Source: DAIDJM01 sp964250215 (GTDB taxonomy: Bacteria; Pseudomonadota; Alphaproteobacteria; Acetobacterales; Acetobacteraceae). Taken from it: a DNA stretch of 24,037 nucleotides. Each line of letters begins with the position of its first letter. The stretch's first letter is position 1. The notes under the pieces are model-generated. The model did no database searches, was not told where the DNA came from, and saw nothing but the letters and a program-made list of their open reading frames with translations. Below are positions 16,001-22,011 of this stretch, in pieces. The position numbers were made by a program, and so were the translations under genes. The DNA lies in the NCBI GenBank assembly GCA_964250215.1, contig CAXUEX010000031.1, forward strand, positions 1 through 24,037, given 5' to 3'.

Positions 16001-16584
16001 AGGCAGCATGGCCGCCGGGCTGGCGGGTCCGGCGGCGCGAGGTTCTGCCTTCCACGCAGGACGAGGCCATGGCAGCCGCGAAACGGGGCGAGGCAGGATC
16101 GCTGGCCATCCTTGCGGAGCGGCAGATTGCGGGGCGTGGCCGGGAAGGACGGAGCTGGGTGGGGGCGCCGGGCAATCTGTTCGTGTCGGTGCTGTTGCGT
16201 TCGCCGGGGGCTCCGCCGGGGGCGTGCTGGGCGGAGCTTGCGGGCGTGGCGCTGTTCGATGCGGTTGCCGCCGCCGCGGGTGCCGCCGGGTTGAGCCTGA
16301 AGCACCCGAACGACCTGCTGCTGCGCGGCGCGAAATTGGGCGGCCTGCTGGTGGACACGGCGCTATCCGCCGAGGGCGCGCTGGATTGGGTGGTGATCGG
16401 CGCCGGCGTGAATATCGCCCACGCGCCAACGCTGGCGGACCGCCGCACCGCTGCGCTTGGGGCGGGGATCGCGCCGGAAGCTCTGGCCGCCGGGTTCGCA
16501 CGGGAATTGCAGCGCGGGCTGGATGCCGGGTGGGTGCGCGTTCATGCGGTGTGGGCCGAGCGCACCGGCATGGTGGTGGCCTGA
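15997..16584 (+). CDS. birA: Biotin-protein ligase, short form (GTG start)
   Basis: Activates biotin to biotinyl-AMP and attaches it to carboxylase carrier proteins such as AccB. The catalytic-domain motifs are present: STQDEA (19-24), the biotinyl-AMP loop GRGREGRSW (47-55), KHPNDLL (102-108) and KLGGLLVDT (113-121), then VIGAGVNI. There is no N-terminal helix-turn-helix, so it is not a repressor type. At 195 residues it is shorter than the usual 230-260. It stops right after AVWAERTG, so the C-terminal SH3-like domain is missing, and the coaX start overlaps its stop. The normally conserved Trp of KWPND is His. The GTG start overlaps the nuoN stop; no better start exists downstream. Confidence 0.88.
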   Translation: MKAAWPPGWRVRRREVLPSTQDEAMAAAKRGEAGSLAILAERQIAGRGREGRSWVGAPGNLFVSVLLRSPGAPPGACWAELAGVALFDAVAAAAGAAGLSLKHPNDLLLRGAKLGGLLVDTALSAEGALDWVVIGAGVNIAHAPTLADRRTAALGAGIAPEALAAGFARELQRGLDAGWVRVHAVWAERTGMVVA

Positions 16585-17396
16585 TGCGGCTGGTGGTGGA
16601 TGCCGGCAACACGAACATCGTGTTCGCGGTGCACGATGGCCGGGGTTGGGCGGGAATCTGGCGCATCGCCACCGAGCCGCAGCGCACTTCCGACGAATAC
16701 GCAGTGTGGCTGCTGGCGCTGTTCGGCCATGCGCAGCTCAGCCCGGCGGCGGTGGATACGGCGGTGATCGGCACCGTGGTGCCGGCCGCGCTGTACCATC
16801 TGCGACGGCTGTGCCGGCAATGGTTCGGCGTGGAGCCGCTGGTGGCGCGGTCGCACTTGGATTGGGGGTTCGACATCCGTGTGGGCAATCCCGAGGATGT
16901 GGGGGCCGACCGGCTGCTGAATGCGCTGGCGGCGTATCGGCATTTCGGCCGCGGGCTTATCGTGATCGATTTCGGTACGGCAACAACCTTCGATGTGGTG
17001 GGCGACGATGGCGCCTATATCGGCGGCGTGATCGCACCGGGCATCAACCTTTCCATCGAGGCTTTGCACCAGGCCGCGGCGCGCCTGCCGCGCATCGGCA
17101 TCGGCCGGCCGCAATCCGTGGTTGGACGCGCCACCGTGCCGGCCATGCAATCCGGCATTTATTGGGGCTATGTGGGGCTGGTGGAAGGGCTGGTCTCGCG
17201 CATCCGGCGGGAGATGGAGGCGCCACTCAAGGTGGTTGGCACCGGCGGATTGGCGCCGATGTTCGCCGAAGGCACCGATATTTTCGACCGGATCGATCCC
17301 GATCTTACCTTGGATGGGTTGCGGCTTTTGGCGGAACGCAACCCGGTTCCGCAATCACCGCCCGAACGGCTCCGCCTGATCGAAGGAGATGGATGA
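16584..17396 (+). CDS. coaX: Type III pantothenate kinase
   Basis: Catalyses ATP-dependent phosphorylation of pantothenate, the first step of coenzyme A synthesis. It belongs to the ASKHA superfamily (270 residues, cytoplasmic, normally needing a monovalent cation). Motifs are DAGNTN (6-11) for phosphate binding, the catalytic-site GADRLLNALAAY (107-118, Asp109), DFGTATTFDVV (129-139), GGVIAPG (147-153) and VVGTGGLAP near the end. The ATG overlaps the birA stop by one base, and its stop overlaps the ATG of rnj. Pairing with birA and rnj behind nuoN is common in alphaproteobacteria. Confidence 0.96.
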   Translation: MRLVVDAGNTNIVFAVHDGRGWAGIWRIATEPQRTSDEYAVWLLALFGHAQLSPAAVDTAVIGTVVPAALYHLRRLCRQWFGVEPLVARSHLDWGFDIRVGNPEDVGADRLLNALAAYRHFGRGLIVIDFGTATTFDVVGDDGAYIGGVIAPGINLSIEALHQAAARLPRIGIGRPQSVVGRATVPAMQSGIYWGYVGLVEGLVSRIRREMEAPLKVVGTGGLAPMFAEGTDIFDRIDPDLTLDGLRLLAERNPVPQSPPERLRLIEGDG

Positions 17397-19042
17397 ATAC
17401 CGATAGCCACGATCTCGTTTTCCTGCCGCTGGGTGGGACGGGCGAGATCGGCATGAACCTGAATTTGTACCGGTGCGGCGGGAAGTTCCTCGCCATCGAT
17501 TGCGGCATCGGCTTCGGCGGCAACGAGCTGCCGGAAGCCGACGTGATCATGCCGGATCCGGGCTTTATCGCCGAGCGGCGGGACAAGCTTCTGGGCCTGG
17601 TGATCACGCACGCGCACGAGGACCATGTGGGCGCGGTGGCGCATCTGTGGCCGCGGCTGCGTTGCCCGGTGTATGCCTCGCCGTTCGCGGCCGCGGTGCT
17701 GCGGCGCAAGCTGGGCGAGGCGGGGCTTTCCGGCCAGGTGAAGCTGCACATCATCTCGCCGCGCGAGCGGCTGGAACTGGGGCCGTTCTCATTGCAGTTC
17801 ATTGCGATGACGCATTCCACGCCCGAAGCCATGGCGATCGCCATCCGTACGCCGGCGGGGCTGGTGCTGCACACGGGCGATTGGAAGATCGATCCGCATC
17901 CGCTGGTGGGACCGCCGACCGACGAGGCGGCCCTGGCGGCACTCGGCGAAGAAGGCGTGCTGGCCATGGTTTGCGACAGCACGAATGCGCTCGTGGAGGG
18001 CCATTCCGGTTCCGAAGCGGAAGTGCGGCGCACGCTGACCAGCCTGGTGCGTTCGATCCGCAGCGGGCGCGTGGTGGTGACGTGTTTTGCGAGCAATGTG
18101 GCGCGGGTGGAAAGCGTTGCCTGCGCGGCGCGCGACGCGGGGCGCAGCGTGGCGCTGGTGGGGCGTTCCTTGCGCAACCTGGAGGGCGCTTCGCGCGAAT
18201 GCGGCTATCTCACCAAGCTGCCGCCATTTTTATCGGAGGATGCGGCGGGCGAGGTGCCGGACGAAAATCTGCTGATTCTCATTACCGGCAGCCAGGGCGA
18301 GGCGCGCAGCGCGCTGGCGCGGGTGGCGGCCGACACGCACCAGAACCTCTCGCTGGGCGAAGGCGACACGGTGATCTTTTCGTCGCGCATGATCCCGGGC
18401 AACGAGCGCGCGATCGCCAGCGTGCAGGACAATCTGGTGCGCCGCGGCGTGCGCGTGATGACCGACGAGGATCACATGGTGCATGTGAGCGGGCATCCGG
18501 CGCGCGACGAATTGCGGAAACTGTACCGGTTGGTGAAGCCACGCTACGCGGTGCCGGTGCATGGCGAATGGCGGCATCTGGCGGCGCACGCGGCGCTGGC
18601 GAAGGAGCTGGGTGCCGAGCCGGTGATGCTGGAGGATGGCGACATTCTGCAGCTTTCGCCGGGGCGGCCGGAAGTGGTGGACAGCGCGCCGGTGGGGCGG
18701 CTGGCGCTGGATGGCAACCGCGTGGTGCCGCTGCGCGGCGGGGTGATGGCGGCGCGGCGGCGGATGCTGGAAAGCGGCATCGTGATCGGCAGCCTGGCGG
18801 TGGATGCGGGCGGCCGCGTGATGGGCGAGCCGCGGGTGAGCGCGCCGGGGCTGTATGAGCCGGGTGACGCGGAGAGCGACCGGTTGAACCGGGAATTCGG
18901 GCTGGCGGTGGAGGATTTGCCGGCACCGTTGCGGCGGGACAATGCGGCACTGCTGGATGCGGCGAAGGCGGCGCTGCGGCGGTCGGTGGGGAAGCGGCTG
19001 GGGAAACGGCCGATGGTGGATGTGCATTTGTTGCGGGTTTGA
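17393..19042 (+). CDS. rnj: Ribonuclease J
   Basis: A metallo-beta-lactamase/beta-CASP ribonuclease (549 residues) with endo- and 5'-3' exonuclease activity, involved in mRNA decay and rRNA maturation. The N-terminal signature LPLGGTGEIGMN (11-22), the Zn-binding HAHEDH (73-78), His141 (MTHSTPE), Asp163 (HTGDWKID), SRMIPGNE and VHVSGHPARDEL with His390 (VPVHGEW) are all present. A C-terminal domain follows from about residue 440. The ATG at 17393 sits in the coaX stop (ATGA) behind a good GAAGGAG. The frame stays open far upstream inside coaX, but that part is not RNase J. Last gene of the conserved block. Confidence 0.96.
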   Translation: MNTDSHDLVFLPLGGTGEIGMNLNLYRCGGKFLAIDCGIGFGGNELPEADVIMPDPGFIAERRDKLLGLVITHAHEDHVGAVAHLWPRLRCPVYASPFAAAVLRRKLGEAGLSGQVKLHIISPRERLELGPFSLQFIAMTHSTPEAMAIAIRTPAGLVLHTGDWKIDPHPLVGPPTDEAALAALGEEGVLAMVCDSTNALVEGHSGSEAEVRRTLTSLVRSIRSGRVVVTCFASNVARVESVACAARDAGRSVALVGRSLRNLEGASRECGYLTKLPPFLSEDAAGEVPDENLLILITGSQGEARSALARVAADTHQNLSLGEGDTVIFSSRMIPGNERAIASVQDNLVRRGVRVMTDEDHMVHVSGHPARDELRKLYRLVKPRYAVPVHGEWRHLAAHAALAKELGAEPVMLEDGDILQLSPGRPEVVDSAPVGRLALDGNRVVPLRGGVMAARRRMLESGIVIGSLAVDAGGRVMGEPRVSAPGLYEPGDAESDRLNREFGLAVEDLPAPLRRDNAALLDAAKAALRRSVGKRLGKRPMVDVHLLRV

Positions 19043-19055
19043 GGGAGCGAGGATT

Positions 19056-19077
19056 CTTCTTTCTTGAAAGAAAGAAG
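19056..19077. repeat. Perfect 10-bp inverted repeat after rnj (possible terminator or dispersed repeat)
   Basis: CTTCTTTCTT (19056-19065) and its exact complement AAGAAAGAAG (19068-19077) are separated by GA. The hairpin starts 14 nt after the rnj stop. The following bases CAAAGAACTTTCTTCT can pair with part of the same stem to form an alternative hairpin. There is no T-run, so termination would be non-classical. From memory, similar TTCTTTC/GAAAGAAAG sequences are frequent between genes of Acetobacteraceae; this cannot be checked here. Confidence 0.6.
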
Positions 19078-19121
19078 CAAAGAACTTTCTTCTGGTTTGC
19101 TTGCGGCGGCTTGGGTATTCG

Positions 19122-19612
19122 TTATGGAAGCGGAACGACTTGCGCGTGCGGCGGCGGTGGCGTCCGGGCCACTGCGGCGACGTTTGCGGTGGCGCGCGGC
19201 TGCGGGATGGGCCGGTGTTCGGCCGGCGGGCTTGGGGGACGATGGGGCGGTTTGGCGAGATTGGCGCCTTTAGCGTGGCGACGTTCGGGCAGGGTGAGGC
19301 CCATGGCGCTTCGGCGGCCATTAAGAGGGCGGCTGCCGCGCGCGGATTTTTGCGGGCGGAGTGGCCGAGGTTCGGGATCTGCCAGCCGTTCGGCCAGGGC
19401 GTTGGTGAAACGTTCGGGCCGGGCCAGGGGGCGGGCGAGCCGGCTGGCGCATCGGCGATGTCGGCGATCATGCGCTCAAGCCAGAGCCGGGCGGAGGCGG
19501 CTATACAAGATGCCCCGGATTCATCGGGCAGCACGCCCGCCAGGGCCGCCTGAATGCGGACGATGACGGCGAGCAGGCGAGCGATGACGCCTAGGGTTTC
19601 GGGGGTGGGCAC
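19122..19612 (-). pseudogene. Unknown protein behind a LexA-box promoter, reading frame broken once
   Basis: Not recognised. Reading leftward from GTG 19612, the first frame gives VPTPETLGVIARLLAVIVRI, then a helical stretch (LAGVLPDESGASC, RLWLERMIADIADA). It has strongly GC-rich third positions and looks coding. At about 19445-19452 the coding signal moves to another frame (ASRLARPLARPERFTNALAE, RLADPEPRPLRPQKSARG). That frame runs through a basic Pro-rich tail to a stop at 19122. The joined product would be about 163 residues. The promoter at 19619-19647 places the GTG at about +1, so it may be translated without a leader. A single indel or sequencing error would restore one frame. The plus-strand frame 19101-19553 over the same bases is Gly/Ala-rich and unlike a protein. 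Coding status is moderately supported, function unknown. Confidence 0.45.
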
Positions 19613-19618
19613 GGCCAG

Positions 19619-19647
19619 AGTATCGAACAAAAGAGGAACGTTGTCAA
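19619..19647 (-). promoter_or_regulatory. Sigma-70 promoter with embedded LexA (SOS) box
   Basis: On the minus strand, TTGACA (complement of 19642-19647), a spacer of exactly 17 nt, and GATACT (complement of 19619-19624). The spacer begins and holds the LexA site GTTC-N7-GTTC at 19625-19639 (GAAC-AAAAGAG-GAAC on the plus strand), the established LexA box of alphaproteobacteria. A repressor there would block RNA polymerase, so the gene to the left should be DNA-damage inducible. Confidence 0.7.
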
Positions 19648-19811
19648 GCGGATTGTTGCGGAGGGAGCCGGAAGGCTTCTTGGCAGGCTGGCGCCGGCTT
19701 GATGATCGCAACGTGCGCACCTTCCATTGTCGGTGCGGTCGGCGTTCAGCCCTCCTCGACGGTGATTTCGCGCTTGCCAGTGAATTTCAGCTCGGCCCGA
19801 ATGTGGCATGA

Positions 19812-20012
19812 GTGGGGCCGGAGCGGCGCGTGCTGCTGCTGCGGCGTTCGGGCGCGGTGTGGATCGCCTTGGTGGAAACCACGAATGCGGCGCACGAGAA
19901 TTTCGTGCTGAGCTTTCGCCGCTCCGGCCCCGGCGACATCCAGCGCCTGTTGGACAAGCACGACCAGGTGTATGGCGACGCCGACGATCTGGGCGACGAC
20001 GATGGGGATTAG
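19812..20012 (+). CDS. Small hypothetical protein with acidic tail (GTG start)
   Basis: Not recognised. A 66-residue frame starts at GTG 19812, directly behind an in-frame TGA. It has GC-rich third codon positions, a hydrophobic start (RRVLLLRRSGAVWIALVE), a middle NAAHENFVLSFRRSGPGDIQ and a very acidic end (DADDLGDDDGD). No clear ribosome-binding site is seen, so the true start could be internal or the gene could be a remnant. Opposite-strand frames over the same bases have Ser/Arg/Pro-rich composition and look like shadows. No signal peptide. Confidence 0.4.
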   Translation: MGPERRVLLLRRSGAVWIALVETTNAAHENFVLSFRRSGPGDIQRLLDKHDQVYGDADDLGDDDGD

Positions 20013-20119
20013 CGGCGCGCCGGCGGGGCCTCCCTGTAACCCCACAATGCGATCCCGCCCCGGAGGACGGTCCTACGGACGGGAGAGTATCACCGTGTCA
20101 CGGCACGCCTAGTCCGGAG

Positions 20120-20363
20120 ATCGTGCCTATCCTCCCAGGAGGGAAGATTGACCGGCGCGCGGAGGATGGCGGGATCGAGCGCGGCGACGCGCTTGTCGTC
20201 TCTGTTGCCGAGCAAGAACTGGCCGTTCGGCAGGATTGCGGCGGGCGGGTCGCCGACATGGGGCCAGTGCGCGTGACGCGAGCTTGCGCCAGGTGTCGGC
20301 GGCGGGATCATAGACGGCGCGGATGGCGCCGACTGTGTAATGAATCTTAATCGTTGCTCTCAT
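20120..20363 (-). pseudogene. Kelch-like repeat protein remnant, frameshifted
   Basis: Two minus-strand frames together give one recognisable segment. The first reads GAIRAVYDPAADTWRKLA (about 20330-20277). The second continues from about 20266 with HWPHVGDPPAAILPNGQFL, then LGNRDDKRVAALDPA. YDPAADTW followed by a W-x-x-x-GD and A-x-x-LPNG-x-x-LLG pattern is typical of Kelch-type beta-propeller proteins. A shift near 20266-20285 breaks the frame, and both ends fade into unrelated sequence. Only one or two blades remain, so this is a decayed fragment without function. Confidence 0.6.
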
Positions 20364-20365
20364 TT

Positions 20366-20816
20366 CTATTCGAGTTCAAGCTTGCCCTTCCAGAAGGCAA
20401 CTGCGCTTTCCAGAAGCCCCGAAAGCCGCCATTCCCGTTCCAGCCCGACCAGCACTTCTCGGCTACCCAACGGCCAGCCGCAACGCATGACGCCCACTTC
20501 ATTTAGCTGATGGGCGCTCACGTCGCTATAACCCAATTTATCGTCAAGGCGAAGAACATGCCTCGTTGCCTTTGAAACGTCGGCGATGGCGCCGTGGCCA
20601 ACATTCCGTGCGCAGCTCGGATTTGAAGGACCTGAGATTGATCGCAACAACGTCTTGGTGGGCGTGGAAGTAGTGTTCCGTAAGGCTAGCCAGCGCCAAG
20701 CAGGCAAGGCAGCCGCGACGTTTGCTTGCACGATCGGACATGAACTCTTCTATGGTCGATTCGACAACTTCTCTAAAGAAGAGAATCGCGCCATCTCGCG
20801 TCGCTACACCAAGCAT
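20366..20816 (-). pseudogene. Hypothetical protein, frameshifted near 20590-20604
   Basis: Function not recognised. Reading leftward from ATG 20816 (AAGG eight bases upstream) gives MLGVATRDGAILFFREVVES, then TIEEFMSDRASKRRG, LACLALASLTEHYFHAHQD and SFKSELRTECWP. At about 20590-20604 the coding signal moves by one base into IADVSKATRHVLRLDDKLGY, SDVSAHQLNEVGVMRCGW and GLLESAVAFWKGKLELE, with a stop at 20366. Joined, it is about 150 residues, soluble and mostly helical, with no signal peptide. It looks like a small family of uncharacterised bacterial proteins, but I cannot name it. A real indel or a sequencing error would both explain the break. Third positions are less GC-rich than in the nuo genes. 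Confidence 0.55.
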
Positions 20817-20855
20817 ACCATCAACCTTCGTGATAAAGGAGGCTTCGCTGTTGAG

Positions 20856-20880
20856 CTGGTGCGCGGAGCGCACCCTACGG
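20856..20880. repeat. REP-like palindrome copy 1
   Basis: GTGCGC (20859-20864), GGA, GCGCAC (20868-20873) followed by CCTACGG. The same core GTGCGC-N3-GCGCAC recurs at 21734 and 21869. It lies in the 72-nt gap between the two minus-strand genes. Confidence 0.7.
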
Positions 20881-20888
20881 CTCGCCTT

Positions 20889-21548
20889 CTATTTTTTCCT
20901 TATCACGCAAGCATATACGGCGTAGAATAGCTCCTCCCGGGAGAGAGCGACACTCTCCACTTCCGACTTTTCTGGCCAGATGAATGAAAAGTCAAACCCG
21001 TTAAGATTGGGAGGGATCGCTTCCATAAATAGATTTCGATCTGCTTCGGATTTGTTTTTGTCTTTCTTGCCCCGAATCGTGAAAAGCACCTGAATTCCGA
21101 AGGGTTCCGGCTGGTAGTTGGCGTCGCCGAAGGAGTTCAGGATGGTCGTTAGCCTTGTCATATCTTCACAAATTTTTTCGGCGCTATTATTGCGTTTAAA
21201 TTCTACAAGCGCGATGTGATTCTTTTTGGAACCCATGTTTGCGTCAAAAAGCACAAGGTCAATCCTAAACCGTTTCAAATCCGTCTGTTCAAACGCTATT
21301 GGCGTTGCCCTGCTGGATGGCGGCCAAACCACACTCCCAAGCACCCTGGGGGATACTTCGAGCGCGTAGCGTAATTTGTGCATCTTGCAAAGATAGTTGG
21401 CGCAACTCGCCTGAACATGGACTTCCGGAAGGTAGAAGTCTTCGAAATTTTGGAGAAACTCGCGGATAGTAGCTCTTGTGTGTGAAACAATTTCTGTAGC
21501 AAGCTTGTGGGGTTCGATCGCAACGGTTCTCCTGATATCGTCTTTGCC
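20889..21548 (-). CDS. PD-(D/E)XK nuclease-like protein, no visible start codon
   Basis: The frame is open on the minus strand from a TAG at 21549-21551 down to a TAA-type stop at 20889, 219 codons. It begins GKDDIRRTVAIEPHKLATE, with REFLQNFEDFYLPEVHVQA and CANYLCKMHKLRYALEVSPR following. The centre reads RFRIDLVLFD, about a dozen residues, then HIALVEFKRN. That Asp...(Glu)-x-Lys pattern on adjacent strands is the core of PD-(D/E)XK nuclease-fold domains. The rest (DMTRLTTILNSF, GIQVLFTIRGKK, FDFSFIWPEK) resembles uncharacterised members. No ATG, GTG or TTG occurs before the Met at 21383, although the residues upstream of it look genuine. The gene may be 5'-truncated or frameshifted. Function is inferred from the motif only. 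Confidence 0.6.
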   Translation of the reverse strand, partial: GKDDIRRTVAIEPHKLATEIVSHTRATIREFLQNFEDFYLPEVHVQASCANYLCKMHKLRYALEVSPRVLGSVVWPPSSRATPIAFEQTDLKRFRIDLVLFDANMGSKKNHIALVEFKRNNSAEKICEDMTRLTTILNSFGDANYQPEPFGIQVLFTIRGKKDKNKSEADRNLFMEAIPPNLNGFDFSFIWPEKSEVESVALSREELFYAVYACVIRKK

Positions 21549-21594
21549 CTACACGAGAGCAGGAGATCGTTGCTTTTGCAAGGTGCCGAATGAT

Positions 21595-21643
21595 CGGGTT
21601 CCAAGGGCGTGCCCTTGGCGGGGTCCAGGGGCGGAGCCTGGCT
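21595..21643. repeat. Imperfect palindromic repeat, copy A
   Basis: CCAAGGGC-GT-GCCCTTGG (21601-21618) inside a 25-bp block (21595-21619) that recurs at 24013-24037 with one mismatch. It is followed by GGGGTCCAGGGGCGGAGCCTGG, which looks like a further part of the same dispersed element. Confidence 0.75.
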
Positions 21644-21727
21644 ACCTGAGGCATGGTGGGGTGGAGTCGGGCGTCATAGGTGGCATCTTGTGGCAGAACG
21701 CGGTCGGCGGCGAGCGGGAATGTTGTT

Positions 21728-21755
21728 GCGATGGTGCGCCCAGCGCACCCTTGTA
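21728..21755. repeat. REP-like palindrome copy 2
   Basis: GTGCGC (21734-21739), CCA, GCGCAC (21743-21748), preceded by TTGCGATG and followed by CCTTGTACGG. Same stem as copies 1 and 4 with a different triplet loop. Confidence 0.7.
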
Positions 21756-21830
21756 CGGCCCGGCCAGGCGGATTTTTCGATTCCACGCCGCATCTGGACG
21801 ACCACGGTTATTCGCCCTACGATCGCGCTG

Positions 21831-21855
21831 TTGGTGGGCTGCGCCCACCCTACGT
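21831..21855. repeat. REP-like palindrome copy 3
   Basis: GGTGGGC (21833-21839), TGC, GCCCACC (21843-21849), followed by CTACG. A stem variant of the same family, 20 nt before copy 4. Confidence 0.65.
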
Positions 21856-21860
21856 TGCTG

Positions 21861-21890
21861 TTGCGATGGTGCGCGGAGCGCACACTACGG
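21861..21890. repeat. REP-like palindrome copy 4
   Basis: TTGCGATG then GTGCGC (21869-21874), GGA, GCGCAC (21878-21883) and ACTACGG. The 15-bp core is identical to that of copy 1. Confidence 0.7.
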
Positions 21891-21915
21891 CCGCTGGCAG
21901 GGTTTCACCGTTGAT

Positions 21916-21945
21916 GGCGGATGGCGCTGCGCTTATAGGTCCTAG
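21916..21945. repeat. REP-like palindrome copy 5 (diverged)
   Basis: GGCGGATGGCGCTGCGCTTA matches the element at 23918-23937 exactly. The 3' arm then diverges (TAGGTCC instead of TCCGCC), so the outer stem is lost. Confidence 0.65.
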
Positions 21946-22011
21946 CCGCCTGGGTGTTCGTGGTCTCCGCCTTCCACGCTTGCCTATAGGAATCCCACAG
22001 AGCTTCAAACA

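Larger units (their letters stand above)
21605..22011. other. 407-nt gap filled with REP-like palindromes, no gene seen
   Basis: Between the PD-(D/E)XK-like gene and the TPR gene. I see no convincing reading frame on either strand; the frames that exist translate the repeats. It holds repeat copy A at its left edge and four short palindromes at 21734-21748, 21833-21849, 21869-21883 and 21917-21945. No clear -35/-10 pair for the gene at 22012 could be found. TATAGG at 21985-21990 is the only -10-like match. Confidence 0.6.

Noticed and set aside
15086..16888. 600-codon minus-strand open frame across nuoN, birA and coaX
   Set aside because: Arg/His/Pro-rich shadow of three well-identified plus-strand genes in high-GC DNA.
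19101..19553. Plus-strand 150-codon frame (GRFGEIGAFSVATFGQGEAH...)
   Set aside because: Gly/Ala/Phe-rich composition, no ribosome site, and it lies opposite the frame served by the LexA-box promoter, which reads more like protein.
19746..20045. Minus-strand 99-codon frame ending AELKFTGKREITVEEG
   Set aside because: Only the last 16 residues look protein-like; the rest is antisense to the small acidic ORF. It could be a tiny gene remnant but is too short to call.
21289..21786. Minus-strand 165-codon frame upstream of the nuclease-like gene
   Set aside because: Its readable part (RLRPWTPPRARPWNP) is a translation of the dispersed repeat, not a gene.
21728..21945. Possible CRISPR array
   Set aside because: The repeats are short palindromes with uneven spacing and variable cores, no uniform spacers, and no cas gene nearby.
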